Positions 1 to 8,446 are shown, counted from the first letter of the stretch. The stretch: DNA of 64,000 nucleotides from Novosphingobium sp. CECT 9465 (GCF_920987055.1 NZ_CAKLBX010000001.1:1598501-1662500), one strand, 5' to 3'. Program-made: numbers and translations. The notes: a model not told the origin generated them from the sequence alone.

Positions 1-544
1 TGCGGTGCGCGGCGGCAAGCGTGGCCGTGATCCGCGCGCGTTCGTCGGTCTGCTCATAGGGCGGATCGACCACCACCACACCGCGCGGCGTCCGGGTCGG
101 CAACATCGCCAGCCATAACTCATAGGCATCGCGCTCATGCACCGCAGCAGACGTACCCCGCATCGCCCCGCGCAGGGCATAGGCGTCATCGGGATGCTTT
201 TCGTTGAGGATCAGCAAGTCCTGCGCGCGCAGCAATTGCGCCAGAAACCGTGGCGATCCGGGATAAAGCTGCGGCTCAACTCCCGCATTCACCGCCCGCA
301 CCGCAGCGCGATAATCGTCCAGCAAGGGGTTCGTATCGGCAAAAGCCCGCAGCACGCCATGCGCAGCCTCACCCGTGCGCCCGGCCTCCTCGCCATGCAG
401 GTCGTAAAGTCCGCAACCGGCATGCGTATCGATCAGCGTCAGCGCGCTGTCCTTGATCTGCAAGGCCCGCACGAGCGCGATCAGCAGACTGTGCTTCACG
501 ACATCGGCGCTGTTGCCCGCGTGGAAGGAATGGCGGTAGTTCAT
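1..544 (-). CDS. rlmJ: 23S rRNA (adenine2030-N6)-methyltransferase RlmJ, 3' part cut off by window edge
   Basis: SAM-dependent methyltransferase that modifies A2030 of 23S rRNA. The minus-strand frame starts at an ATG at 544 with MNYRHSFHAGNSADVVKH, the conserved RlmJ N-terminus. It continues through a SAM-binding stretch (DTHAGCGLYDLHG) and reaches the catalytic DPPY motif (VVVVDPPYEQ) near the window edge. About 181 residues are visible; the family is about 280, so the C-terminal third lies outside. The start is clear from the conserved N-terminus, although no strong ribosome binding site stands directly before it. An IS element is inserted about 140 bp upstream and may have separated the gene from its original promoter. 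Confidence 0.93.
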   Translation of the reverse strand, partial: MNYRHSFHAGNSADVVKHSLLIALVRALQIKDSALTLIDTHAGCGLYDLHGEEAGRTGEAAHGVLRAFADTNPLLDDYRAAVRAVNAGVEPQLYPGSPRFLAQLLRAQDLLILNEKHPDDAYALRGAMRGTSAAVHERDAYELWLAMLPTRTPRGVVVVDPPYEQTDERARITATLAAAHR

Positions 545-682
545 TGCGATTCAGATGTCCTGACGACTTGCCTTTACTTAAATTGCCATGCGGACGAGCT
601 AGGCACGAATCGCGTGGCAAGACCAGAGAGGTGCTGGTAGAGAGTCGAGCGAACACCTTCAAACCACTTCTGAAAGGGTGTT

Positions 683-686
683 CTAG
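683..686. repeat. Target-site duplication CTAG of the IS element, left copy
   Basis: CTAG directly abuts the left inverted repeat and recurs at 1685-1688 abutting the right one. IS5-family elements commonly duplicate a 4-bp YTAR/CTAG target. Because CTAG is palindromic and short, the pairing relies on the inverted repeats ending exactly at both copies. Confidence 0.8.
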
Positions 687-1684
687 GCCGTGAACCCATT
701 AACGCGACGGTGTCTGAGCCTTCTTGATCTGTCGCACCGCCCAGATGACAATCGGAATTGTCAGAATCAGGAACACGATAAGTCGGGTGTTCCACTGCTC
801 ACCGCTGAAGAATGCGATCAAGGCAGCGGCAAAGAAGAATAGCGTCCAAGACATCCAGGGCTTCATAGGGTTCATCGTAACACGCCTTTCCTTGTTGAGC
901 GAAAGCTGATTCAGGGACTGGATGAGCCGATATGACCTGACCGATTTCGAGTGGCGTGTGATCGAACCAATGTTGCCCAACAAGCCTAGAGGCGTGCCAC
1001 GTGTCGATGACCGGCGTGTGCTGAATGGCATCTTCTGGGTGCTGCGGTCAGGGGCGCCGTGGCGAGACTTGCCGGAACGCTATGGCCCGCGCACAACCTG
1101 CTACAATCGCTTCGTGCGATGGCGAAAAGCCGGTGTGTGGGATCGAATGATGGACGCCATCACCGCCGCCCATGATGGCGATATCCAGATGATCGACAGC
1201 ACTTCCATCCGGGCGCACCAACAGGCTGCGACGGCAAAAAGGGGGATCGAGATCATTGTCTCGGTCGCTCCCGAGGCGGGCTCACCACCAAAATCCACGC
1301 GGTCGTCGATGGGCAAGGCCTCCCGATCCGGCTCAGCCTGACTGCCGGGCAAAGCCACGACGGGCAAGCGGCTGACGATCTACTCAATCACGTTGGCGCC
1401 GGAACAATCGTGCTGGCAGACAAGGCGTATGACGCCGATCGTATCCGAGCGTCTCTCCGCGAAAAGGGATCGTTTGCCAACATTCCGCCCAAGGCAAACC
1501 GGAAGTCGAAACCGTACTTCAGCACATGGCTGTACCGCGAGCGGAACCTGATCGAACGCTATTTCTCCAAATTGAAGCACTTCCGCAGAGTAGCTACCCG
1601 CTACGACAAGTTGGCCGAAAACTTTCTGGCCATGGTCCAACTCGCCTCAATGCGCCTGTGGCTGCGCGTTTATGAGTCTACGGC
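687..1684 (+). mobile_element. IS5-family insertion sequence (IS427-like group), 998 bp, apparently complete
   Basis: Both ends can be defined from the sequence. The left end (687-706) and the reverse complement of the right end (1665-1684) match at 16 of 20 positions, both beginning GCCGT and ending AACGCG. The element is flanked by CTAG on each side (683-686 and 1685-1688), the expected 4-bp target duplication for this family. It carries a two-frame transposase and, unusually, about 235 bp of left-end DNA with a small divergent reading frame. The final TAG stop of the transposase is completed by the flanking CTAG. No second copy is visible in the window. Confidence 0.88.
699..875 (-). CDS. 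Small membrane protein encoded inside the IS element
   Basis: A 58-residue frame, MNPMKPWMSWTLFFF onward, with two hydrophobic segments (about residues 8-22 and 31-46) separated by a short polar turn and a basic C-terminus (RQIKKAQTPSR). A plausible ribosome binding site (AAGGAAAGG) lies about 10 bases before the ATG at 875. The stop codon sits inside the left inverted repeat, so the gene is physically part of the element and faces away from the transposase. I do not recognise the family. It may be a passenger gene picked up by the IS, or a fortuitous frame in a long left end; the membrane pattern and ribosome binding site favour a real gene. Confidence 0.5.
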   Translation of the reverse strand: MNPMKPWMSWTLFFFAAALIAFFSGEQWNTRLIVFLILTIPIVIWAVRQIKKAQTPSR

Positions 1685-1688
1685 CTAG
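922..1688 (+). CDS. IS5-family transposase, two overlapping frames joined by a -1 frameshift
   Basis: DDE transposase split into two frames. The first runs 922-1341 (MSRYDLTDFEWRVIEPML) and holds the first catalytic aspartate (QMIDSTSIRAH). The second is in the -1 frame and ends at 1688; it holds the second aspartate (VLADKAYDADRIR) and the Y-R-glutamate region (ERNLIERYFSKLKHFRR). The frames join smoothly at the run C-AAAAA-GGGGG (1235-1245), where codon AAA or GGG can slip one base back and continue as KKGDRDHCLGRSRGGLTTKIH, the normal family sequence. Programmed -1 frameshifting is established for this IS group, so this is probably a functional fusion and not a decayed gene. Confidence 0.88.
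1685..1688. repeat. Target-site duplication CTAG of the IS element, right copy
   Basis: Right-hand copy of the 4-bp target duplication. It also supplies the TAG stop codon of the transposase (GC from the element, CTAG from the target), so any insertion into CTAG regenerates the stop. Confidence 0.8.
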
Positions 1689-1784
1689 ACTACGTTCATG
1701 GATGCGTGGAGCGCGTGAATGTATCTGTATGGTCACCACAGGGCATAGTTTAGGGCTGGTAATGAACTGGCAATACCCGGTCGT

Positions 1785-2570
1785 ATGATCGGGGACGAGG
1801 TGCTGGTCTCACTAAACGAGGTTTTGATGGAAGTAGGCACAAAAAAGGCACTTGCGATCGCTGGAGGATTTGCTGGTTCATATTTCGCCTTGGTTGAACT
1901 TATCCTGCTGTGGCCATTGGGATCAGGTGCCACGATTACCATGCTTTCTGCAGCGGACACGATCGCTCTCGCTAGCGGCGTGCTGACGGCGGCAGGCTTG
2001 TCGGCCTTGTGGCTTCAGCTTGTCGCAGCAAGTCAAGCGACAAGAGAGGTCGTTAGGCTTGAGGCAGATCGTGCAGCCGCTGCTGCGCTCCGCTTCGACG
2101 AACTGCACATGGAGTTCAACTCACAAGAGTTTCGCGTCATGCGTGATCTTGGATGGCATTATCTGAAATATGTGGTCCAAGACGAGGAGCGTCTTAAAAG
2201 CTTTGCAAATTGGTGGGTCTGCAGCGAAGGCGCAGCCCCGTCGCCGCCCGATAACCTGCTTAACGACGCCAATCTTGGGCATTTGGGCGAAAAACATTTG
2301 TCTGACTACACTTGGGCAATATCTGTAATGGTCGCGTTTTTTGTACGCATCGAGAATCGGTTAAATGCGCACTATGGATCGGCATCGATCGATCCCGAAG
2401 TTCTCCGAGTTGCCGTTGGCCCATTCTTTTGGAAATACTGGGAGACTGATCTGTTGAAACTTATCAAGGCATGCGACGAATCGTTCGCATCTTGGCCATC
2501 TGACAAAAAAGAACAGCCTTATTTTTCCGCCGCTCTCAAAAACCTGAAGAGCCGTTTCCCTTCTGACTGA
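1785..2570 (+). CDS. Hypothetical membrane protein, two N-terminal transmembrane segments
   Basis: Frame of 261 residues; translation may instead begin at the ATG at 1827 (MEVGTKKALAIAGG). The N-terminal part has two hydrophobic stretches (about residues 21-46 and 55-80), followed by a charged helix (REVVRLEADRAAAAALRFDELHME) and a mixed cytosolic domain rich in Trp and Tyr (HYLKYVVQDEERL, FFWKYWETDLLKLIKAC). This resembles the layout of DUF4760-like phage/defence-associated membrane proteins, but I cannot assign a family. The coding sequence is more AT-rich than the neighbouring chromosome and lies next to an IS, which suggests an acquired gene. Confidence 0.6.
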   Translation: MIGDEVLVSLNEVLMEVGTKKALAIAGGFAGSYFALVELILLWPLGSGATITMLSAADTIALASGVLTAAGLSALWLQLVAASQATREVVRLEADRAAAAALRFDELHMEFNSQEFRVMRDLGWHYLKYVVQDEERLKSFANWWVCSEGAAPSPPDNLLNDANLGHLGEKHLSDYTWAISVMVAFFVRIENRLNAHYGSASIDPEVLRVAVGPFFWKYWETDLLKLIKACDESFASWPSDKKEQPYFSAALKNLKSRFPSD

Positions 2571-2831
2571 TCGCTGTTTGAACACGGCCGGTTATGACAT
2601 CTACCAAGCAAAATGCGGAGAGGCGAGTTGGTGTGAAAGCGGTCGTCAATGTTTGAGGGAAAAGCGGTTGAGGGTAGGTCGTTCCCAACCAGAAGCTCAT
2701 ATTTAGAATTCTCCTTCCCGCCACACCCTGAACACCCCCCAACACCCCTATTCCTTGACCGTTCAGGTTTCCCGCCCCATCTACCCTTCCAACTGACCGC
2801 GCCGCATGAGGCGCGCTGCAAGGGGCAAGTG

Positions 2832-3509
2832 ATGCGCATTCTGATCGTCGAGGACGAACCCACTCTCGGCAAGCAGCTCAAGTCCACGCTTGAACAGACC
2901 GGCTATGCGGTCGACCTTTCGACCGATGGCGAAGACGGGCACTTCATGGGCTCGACCGAGGAGTATGACGCGGTCGTGCTTGATCTTGGTCTGCCGGAGA
3001 TCGACGGGCTGACCGTGCTCGGCATGTGGCGCAAGGAAGGCCGCAAGTTTCCCGTGCTGGTGCTGACAGCGCGCGATTCGTGGTCGGACAAGGTGGCGGG
3101 GCTTGATGCAGGCGCAGACGATTACCTGGCCAAGCCATTCCAGACCGAGGAACTGATCGCCCGGCTGCGCGCGCTCATCCGCCGCGCTTCGGGCAATTCG
3201 TCATCGGAACTGACGGCGGGCGATGTGCGGCTGGATACGCGGTCCGGCCGGGTCACGCTGGACGGTGAGCCGGTGAAACTGACCGCACAGGAATACAAGC
3301 TGCTGTCCTACCTGCTGCACCACAAGGGCAAGGTCGTCAGCCGCACCGAATTGATCGAGCACATTTACGATCAGGATTTCGATCGCGATTCGAACACCAT
3401 CGAAGTGTTCGTAACGCGCATTCGCAAGAAGCTGGGGCCGGACGTGATCACGACGATCCGCGGGCTTGGCTACAGCCTTGACGATCCCGCCGGTCCCGGC
3501 CGGGGTTAA
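2832..3509 (+). CDS. PhoP/OmpR-type response regulator
   Basis: 225-residue transcriptional regulator. The receiver domain (1-115) starts MRILIVEDE, with acidic residues E7/D8/E9, phosphoacceptor D51 (VVLDLGLPEIDG) and the conserved lysine in DDYLAKPF. A winged-helix domain follows (about 130-220; LTAQEYKLLSYLLHH, RTELIEHIYDQDFDRDSNTIEVFVTRIRKK). The ATG at 2832 is chosen because the receiver fold begins there and AAGGGG lies just upstream; an in-frame extension to 2649 has no family similarity. It is followed after 15 bases by its sensor kinase. The pair resembles PhoP-PhoQ by domain type; the inducing signal is unknown. Confidence 0.9.
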   Translation: MRILIVEDEPTLGKQLKSTLEQTGYAVDLSTDGEDGHFMGSTEEYDAVVLDLGLPEIDGLTVLGMWRKEGRKFPVLVLTARDSWSDKVAGLDAGADDYLAKPFQTEELIARLRALIRRASGNSSSELTAGDVRLDTRSGRVTLDGEPVKLTAQEYKLLSYLLHHKGKVVSRTELIEHIYDQDFDRDSNTIEVFVTRIRKKLGPDVITTIRGLGYSLDDPAGPGRG

Positions 3510-3524
3510 GCTGCGACGTGGCGC

Positions 3525-4940
3525 GTGGCTGAAAGCAGGCCTGCCAGAGATGCGCCTTCGCAGCGTGCGGTAGATACGCCGGCGCCGCACACCGGTTCAT
3601 TGACGCGACGCATGCTGCTGATCGCTTCGGCGTGGATTTCCGTGCTGTTGCTGGGCGGCGGGCTGGCGCTGGACCAGACGCTGACCGGGCTGGTAACGCG
3701 CAATTTCGACGAACAGCTTGGCTACATGCTGACCGCGATGGTCGCTTCGGCGGAAATCGGGCCGGACGGAGAAGTATTCTTCAACCGGCCGTTGGGCGAC
3801 CAGCGCTTTCTTGAACCGAACAGCGGGCTGTACTGGCAGATTTCGGGGCAGGGGCACGAGGATTTCCCCTCGCGCTCGCTGTGGGACAGGTCGCTCCAGA
3901 CCAATCTCGACCAGAACCATGTCGACCCGAAAATTGACGACAGCGACCAGTTCGAGGGCGAGCCGCTGCGGATCATCAAGCGGTCGGTGATCCTGCCGGG
4001 CACCAATACGCTGTGGGAATTCCAGGTTGCCGCCAGCCGGGGCGAATTGAACGCACAGATCACGCGCATCCGTTCGATTCTGATCTGGTCGTTCCTTGTG
4101 CTGGGCCTCGGCCTGTTCGTGATGGCGGGGCTACAGACCTATTACGGGCTGGGACCGTTGCGCCGGGTGCGGCGCGCGATCGCGCGCATGCGTGAAGGCG
4201 GGGCGAGCCGGGTTACCGATCCGCTGCCGCTGGAAGTTCAGCCGATGGTTCAGGAATTGAACGCACTGCTCGAACATTCGGAACGGCAGGCCGAAGAGGC
4301 GCGAACGCATGCGGGCAATCTTGCCCACGCTCTCAAAACCCCGCTGACTGTGGTGATGAACGCCGCCACCGCCAAGGCGCCCGACCTTGCCGATACCGTG
4401 ATCCGCGAGGCTGCGGTCATGCGGCGACAGGTGGATCACCATCTGGCGCGAGCGCGGGCGGTGGGTCGCCGCGCCGTGGGCCTTTCGCGCGCGCAAGTGT
4501 GGGAAAGCGCGCAGGCGGTGGAGCGCGCGGTGACAAGGCTTTATCCGCAAGTCCGGCTCGACATGGATGGCAACCGTGCTGCTGAAGTTTCCATCGAACG
4601 GCAGGATCTGGATGAAATCCTTGGCAACCTGATCGAGAATGCGGCGAAATATGGCGGCGGGTCGGTGTTCATCACCATCGATGCCGCGCCCGCCGATGCG
4701 AAGTTCTGCGAAATCTGGGTCGAGGATGACGGAATGGGAATCCCGGAGGAAGCGCGTGAGCGGATATTCGACCGTGGCGCGCGGCTGGATACCGGCAAGC
4801 CCGGCACGGGGCTTGGCCTTGCCATCGTGCGCGACGTGGCGGAAATCTATGGCGGCGACGTGGAACTGCGCGAGAGCGAGGATCTGGGCGGTCTGATGTC
4901 GGTGCTGCGGTTGCCGAGGCCCGTGGTGGCGGGAAAATAG
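3525..4940 (+). CDS. PhoQ-like sensor histidine kinase
   Basis: Membrane kinase partner of the upstream regulator, 471 residues from a GTG at 3525. Transmembrane segments at about 29-51 and 187-208 bracket a periplasmic sensor of some 135 residues (acidic stretch KIDDSDQFEGE). A HAMP-like linker follows. The H-box is HAGNLAHALKTPLTVV with phosphoacceptor H268; its H-A-L-K-T-P form is typical of the PhoQ group, which uses H-S-L-K-T-P. The ATPase domain has the N box (ENAAKYGG), G1 (EDDGMGIP) and G2 (GTGLGLAIV). ATG codons downstream of the GTG are possible alternative starts. The gene ends one base before convergent xerC. Confidence 0.9.
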   Translation: MAESRPARDAPSQRAVDTPAPHTGSLTRRMLLIASAWISVLLLGGGLALDQTLTGLVTRNFDEQLGYMLTAMVASAEIGPDGEVFFNRPLGDQRFLEPNSGLYWQISGQGHEDFPSRSLWDRSLQTNLDQNHVDPKIDDSDQFEGEPLRIIKRSVILPGTNTLWEFQVAASRGELNAQITRIRSILIWSFLVLGLGLFVMAGLQTYYGLGPLRRVRRAIARMREGGASRVTDPLPLEVQPMVQELNALLEHSERQAEEARTHAGNLAHALKTPLTVVMNAATAKAPDLADTVIREAAVMRRQVDHHLARARAVGRRAVGLSRAQVWESAQAVERAVTRLYPQVRLDMDGNRAAEVSIERQDLDEILGNLIENAAKYGGGSVFITIDAAPADAKFCEIWVEDDGMGIPEEARERIFDRGARLDTGKPGTGLGLAIVRDVAEIYGGDVELRESEDLGGLMSVLRLPRPVVAGK

Positions 4941-4941
4941 C

Positions 4942-5847
4942 TCAGGCGCGTGGGTGTGCGTTGCGATAGACATCCAGCAGCGTGGCCGCATCGACCTTGG
5001 TGTAGATCTGGGTCGAGGAAAGGCTGGCGTGGCCGAGCAATTCCTGAAGGGAGCGCAAGTCCGCTCCGGCGCTGAGAAGGTGTGTGGCGAAGGAATGACG
5101 CAGGGCGTGGGGCGTCGCCGTGGCGGGCAAGCCAAGATAGGTGCGGGCGCGGGCAACGGCGCGCTGGACCATGCCTTGCGCAAGCGGGCCGCCCTTTGCA
5201 CCGCGAAACAAGGGCTGATCCTTGGCGAGGGGCCAGGGGCAGAGGCGGGCGTATTCGTCCACCCCGGCGCGGACGATGGGCAGCAGCGGAATCACACGCT
5301 GGCGGCCGCCCTTGCCGGTGATAACCACCGTTTCCCCCAAGGGCAGGACCAATGCGGGCAGGGCCAGCGCCTCGGCAATGCGCATGCCCGCGCCGTAGAG
5401 CAGCAGCAGTACGGCGCGGTCGCGCGCGGCGATCCATGGCAGGGACGCATCGTCGGCCACGGTTTCCGCAAGGTTCACTGCCTCGTCCGGTGTGACCGGG
5501 CGCGGCAGGCCCTTCTTGACGCGGGGACCGCGCAGGCGCGGGCGGCTGGCCTCGCTGCGCCCATGATGATCGCCAGCCTGTTCACGGGCAAAAGCGATGA
5601 AGCTCTTGAGTGCCGACAACTCGCGCGCGGCAGAAACATTGCCGAGGCCGTCGGCGCGGCGCTCGGCCAGAAATGTGCGCAGGATCGGAGCATCCAGTCG
5701 CGCGAGGGTGGCCCAGGTCTGGCCCTCCGGCAAAGTGTGGAGCAGCCGCGCGGCAGTGGCGGCATAGGCCCGGACGGTGTGTGGCGAGCGACGCCGCGAC
5801 AGCGTGAGGTGCGCGTTCCATGCTGCAAGGATTTCGGCGACGATCAT
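4942..5847 (-). CDS. xerC: Tyrosine recombinase XerC
   Basis: Site-specific recombinase (301 residues) that with XerD resolves chromosome dimers at dif. An N-terminal SAM-like DNA-binding domain (residues 4-90, RRRSPHTVRAYAATAARLL) precedes the catalytic domain. Visible catalytic residues are R in LLYGAGMRIAEAL, K in ITGKGGRQR, the HxxR in PHALRHSFATHLL, H in ELLGHASLSSTQIY and the nucleophile Y in STQIYTKVD. It overlaps hemW by four bases (ATGA), so it is the last gene of the rph-rdgB-hemW-xerC chain. The dif site is not seen in the window. Confidence 0.93.
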   Translation of the reverse strand: MIVAEILAAWNAHLTLSRRRSPHTVRAYAATAARLLHTLPEGQTWATLARLDAPILRTFLAERRADGLGNVSAARELSALKSFIAFAREQAGDHHGRSEASRPRLRGPRVKKGLPRPVTPDEAVNLAETVADDASLPWIAARDRAVLLLLYGAGMRIAEALALPALVLPLGETVVITGKGGRQRVIPLLPIVRAGVDEYARLCPWPLAKDQPLFRGAKGGPLAQGMVQRAVARARTYLGLPATATPHALRHSFATHLLSAGADLRSLQELLGHASLSSTQIYTKVDAATLLDVYRNAHPRA

Positions 5848-6998
5848 GCGTTGACGAGCGTGTCAGGCACCAGTTCAGCGAGCAGTGCTTCCAGCAGCGG
5901 TGCGCCCTGTTCGGTAACGCGCAAAGTGCCGTTGGCGTCTGCCAGATGACCGATGGCGGTGTAGAACCGGCGCTTGGCCGGATCGATCAGTCCAGCCTCG
6001 GCAAAACCGAAGCGGGCGGCAAGTTTGGCGGGGGCAATCCCTTCGGTAAGACGCAGCCCCATGAGCACCGCTTCCATGGCCTGATCGGAAGGTGTGAGCT
6101 TGCGTTCCTCGGCGATACCGTGGCTCTGCCCGGTGCAGGCGCGCAAGAAGTTCTCCGGCTTCTTGTGGCGCATGGTGGCCATTCCAAGGCGTCGGCCATG
6201 TGCGCCGGGGCCGATGCCGATATAGTCCTGATAGCGCCAGTAGGTGAGGTTGTGACGGCTTTCCTCGCCGGGGCGGGCGTGGTTGCTCGTTTCGTAAGCA
6301 GGCATGCCAGCGGCGGCGGTCAGTTCGCGGGTGAGCGAGAACAGGTCGGCGGCTTCGTCATCATCCAGCGGCGCCAACTTGCCTTCGCGGACCAGCGTGG
6401 CGAAGCGGGTGCCGGGTTCGATGGTCAACTGGTAAAGCGAAAGGTGATCGGTTCCGAATGCCAGTGCGCGCTGGAGTTCTGCCTCCCATGCTTTTGGCGT
6501 GTGGCCGGGGCGGGCATAGATCAGATCGAAGCTGACACGGCCGAACAGCCGCTGCGCAAGATCCAGCGCGGCAAGGCTTTCGCGAACGTCATGCAATCGG
6601 CCCAGGAATTTCAACGTAGCATTGTCAAGCGCCTGAAGGCCGAGCGAGACCCGGTTGATGCCTGCGGTGGCGAGCGCGGAGAAATTGGCGGCTTCTACCG
6701 AACTGGGATTGGCTTCGAGCGTGATTTCAATGCCGGGCGCAAAACCCCACAAGCGTTCGGCTTCTGCCAGCAGCGTTTCGACCAGCGCTGGCGGCATCAG
6801 CGATGGGGTGCCGCCGCCGAAGAAGATCGAGGTGAGCGGACGGCCCTGCGTCACGGCCGCTTCATGGCGCATGTCGGCCAGCAGCGCGGTCGTCCATTCG
6901 GCAATATCCGTGCGCTCGCGGACATGGCTGTTGAAATCGCAATAGGGGCACTTTGCGAGGCAGAATGGCCAGTGAATATAGAGGGCAAGGGGCTGCAT
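5844..6998 (-). CDS. hemW: HemW-like radical SAM heme chaperone
   Basis: 384 residues. The N-terminus carries the radical-SAM cluster motif C-x3-C-x2-C (CLAKCPYC, C13, C17, C20) in the context LYIHWPFCLAKCPYCDFN, shared by coproporphyrinogen III dehydrogenase HemN and HemW. Other family marks are FFGGGTPSLM, EITLEANPSS, GINRVSLGLQA and SFDLIYARPGHT. The length and the absence of the N-terminal extension of HemN favour HemW, now regarded as a heme-trafficking protein and often annotated as oxygen-independent coproporphyrinogen oxidase. It is translationally coupled to xerC downstream; rdgB lies upstream across a strong hairpin. Confidence 0.9.
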   Translation of the reverse strand: MQPLALYIHWPFCLAKCPYCDFNSHVRERTDIAEWTTALLADMRHEAAVTQGRPLTSIFFGGGTPSLMPPALVETLLAEAERLWGFAPGIEITLEANPSSVEAANFSALATAGINRVSLGLQALDNATLKFLGRLHDVRESLAALDLAQRLFGRVSFDLIYARPGHTPKAWEAELQRALAFGTDHLSLYQLTIEPGTRFATLVREGKLAPLDDDEAADLFSLTRELTAAAGMPAYETSNHARPGEESRHNLTYWRYQDYIGIGPGAHGRRLGMATMRHKKPENFLRACTGQSHGIAEERKLTPSDQAMEAVLMGLRLTEGIAPAKLAARFGFAEAGLIDPAKRRFYTAIGHLADANGTLRVTEQGAPLLEALLAELVPDTLVNA

Positions 6999-7022
6999 TG
7001 CCCGCTCCCTAGCATTGTTCTG

Positions 7023-7092
7023 CGCCCCCGCGAAGGCGGGGGCCTCAGGAGGTTGTGCGTGGAGGCCTGAGGTCCCCGCCTTCGCGGGGGCG
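7023..7092. repeat. Long palindromic REP-like hairpin between rdgB and hemW
   Basis: A nearly perfect inverted repeat of about 27 bases per arm (CGCCCCCGCGAAGGCGGGG ... CCTCAGG and its complement), with one mismatch and a loop of about 15 bases. The core CCCCGCGAAGGCGGGG is a repeat commonly met in sphingomonad intergenic DNA. In the transcript it would separate rdgB from hemW and could block 3'-5' decay or attenuate read-through. There is no T run, so it is not a classical terminator. Confidence 0.8.
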
Positions 7093-7106
7093 CGGCAACG
7101 TCGGGG

Positions 7107-7736
7107 TCAGGAAAATTGCGCGGCGACCAGCTTTGCGAAGGCATCGGCGCGGTGGCTGATTTCGTGCTTTTCGGCGGGATCAAGCTCGGCGAAAGTGCGA
7201 TCGTAACCCGCCGGTACGAACACCGGATCGTAACCGAAGCCCAAAGTTCCGCGTGGGGGCCATGTCAGCGTACCGGGGGCGCGGCCTTCGTAAACCGCAT
7301 GTTCACCGTCGGGCCAGGCGATGGCGAGGACGCAGGCGAAATGGCCATCGCGTGGGGTGTCAGGGCCGAGTTCGGCGAGCTTGCCCTCGACCTTGCCCAT
7401 CGCCATGTACCAGTCACGGCGCGGGCCGCCTTCGAACACGTCTGCCTCGGCCCAATCGGCGGTGTAGACGCCCGGTGCGCCGCCCAGTGCATCTACGCAG
7501 AGGCCGGAATCATCGGCGAGCGAAGGCAGTTGTGATGCCTGCGCCGCCGCTTGCGCCTTGATCAAGGCGTTTTCGATGAAGGTCGTGCCCGTCTCGGCCG
7601 GTTCGGGCAGGCCCAGCGCGCCCGCCGACAGGCATTCCATGCCATAGGGGGCGAGCAGGGCCTGGATTTCCTTGAGCTTGCCCGCGTTATGCGTGGCGAT
7701 GACAAGCTTTCCGGGACCAAGGCGGCGCGACATCAC
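7107..7736 (-). CDS. rdgB: XTP/dITP diphosphatase RdgB (HAM1 family)
   Basis: Housecleaning pyrophosphatase that hydrolyses dITP, dXTP and ITP to monophosphates, keeping deaminated purines out of nucleic acids. It has 209 residues. Motifs are the substrate loop [10 protein letters not shown] (residues 15-24), the metal-binding [27 protein letters not shown], the glycine-rich FGYDPVFVP and the C-terminal [10 protein letters not shown]. Its start overlaps the rph stop (ATGA), and rph-rdgB adjacency is common in bacteria. A second methionine directly follows the first. Confidence 0.94.
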   Translation of the reverse strand: MMSRRLGPGKLVIATHNAGKLKEIQALLAPYGMECLSAGALGLPEPAETGTTFIENALIKAQAAAQASQLPSLADDSGLCVDALGGAPGVYTADWAEADVFEGGPRRDWYMAMGKVEGKLAELGPDTPRDGHFACVLAIAWPDGEHAVYEGRAPGTLTWPPRGTLGFGYDPVFVPAGYDRTFAELDPAEKHEISHRADAFAKLVAAQFS

Positions 7737-8446
7737 CGAACCGCCTTTTCCTGCGCGGCGAAGATCTGGTCACAGCCCATGCGCGACAGGCGCAGGAGAC
7801 GCAGCAGGGCTTCCTCGTCATAGGTCGCGCCTTCGGCAGTGGCCTGCACTTCGGCGATGTGGCCGCCTTCGATCAAAACGAAGTTGGCGTCGGCATCGGC
7901 GCCGGAATCTTCGATGTAATCAAGGTCGAGTACCGGCGTGCCCTTGTAGATCCCGCAGGAAATGGCGGCGACCTTGCGGGTCAGCGGATCGTCCTTGATC
8001 GCGCCGCTGGCCATCAGGCCTTGTACGGCAAGGCGCAGGGCGATCCATGCGCCCGAAATCGAGGCGGTGCGGGTGCCGCCATCGGCCTGGATTACATCGC
8101 AATCGAGCGTGATCTGGCGTTCGCCCAGCTTCTTCATGTCGGTGACGGCACGCAAGCTACGGCCGATCAGGCGCTGGATTTCCTGGGTGCGACCTGATTG
8201 CTTGCCCTTGGCCGCTTCACGGCTGCCGCGCGTGTGCGTGGCGCGGGGGAGCATCGAGTATTCGGCTGTGACCCAGCCTTCGCCCTTGCCGCGCAGGAAC
8301 GGCGGTACGCGTTCTTCGACCGAAGCGGTGACCAGCACCTTGGTATCGCCAAATCCGATCAGGACGGACCCTTCGGCATGCTTGGTAAAGGCGGTTTCTA
8401 CGGTGATGGCGCGCATTTCATCGGGCGCGCGTCCTGACGGTCGCAT
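7733..8446 (-). CDS. rph: Ribonuclease PH
   Basis: Phosphorolytic 3'-5' exoribonuclease that trims tRNA precursors; 237 residues. Characteristic sequence includes [17 protein letters not shown] at the start, [44 protein letters not shown], the catalytic stretch [18 protein letters not shown] and [17 protein letters not shown]. The ATG at 8446 matches the family N-terminus; the same frame stays open further upstream but that part is antisense to hrcA and is not coding. First gene of the rph-rdgB-hemW-xerC chain, divergent from hrcA across 93 bases. Confidence 0.95.
   Translation of the reverse strand: MRPSGRAPDEMRAITVETAFTKHAEGSVLIGFGDTKVLVTASVEERVPPFLRGKGEGWVTAEYSMLPRATHTRGSREAAKGKQSGRTQEIQRLIGRSLRAVTDMKKLGERQITLDCDVIQADGGTRTASISGAWIALRLAVQGLMASGAIKDDPLTRKVAAISCGIYKGTPVLDLDYIEDSGADADANFVLIEGGHIAEVQATAEGATYDEEALLRLLRLSRMGCDQIFAAQEKAVR

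Noticed and set aside
2649..2831. 61-codon N-terminal extension of the PhoP-like regulator
   Set aside because: The receiver domain starts at 2832 behind a ribosome-binding site; the extension is Pro/Phe-rich without similarity to the family.
3525..4940. Degenerate kinase comparison with the PhoQ-like protein
   Set aside because: I checked whether this kinase also lacks its histidine; H268 is present in A-H-A-L-K-T-P, so it is a normal kinase.
5820..7070. 416-codon plus-strand frame opposite hemW
   Set aside because: Antisense shadow of hemW, which has the full radical-SAM motif; the plus-strand product has no recognisable pattern.
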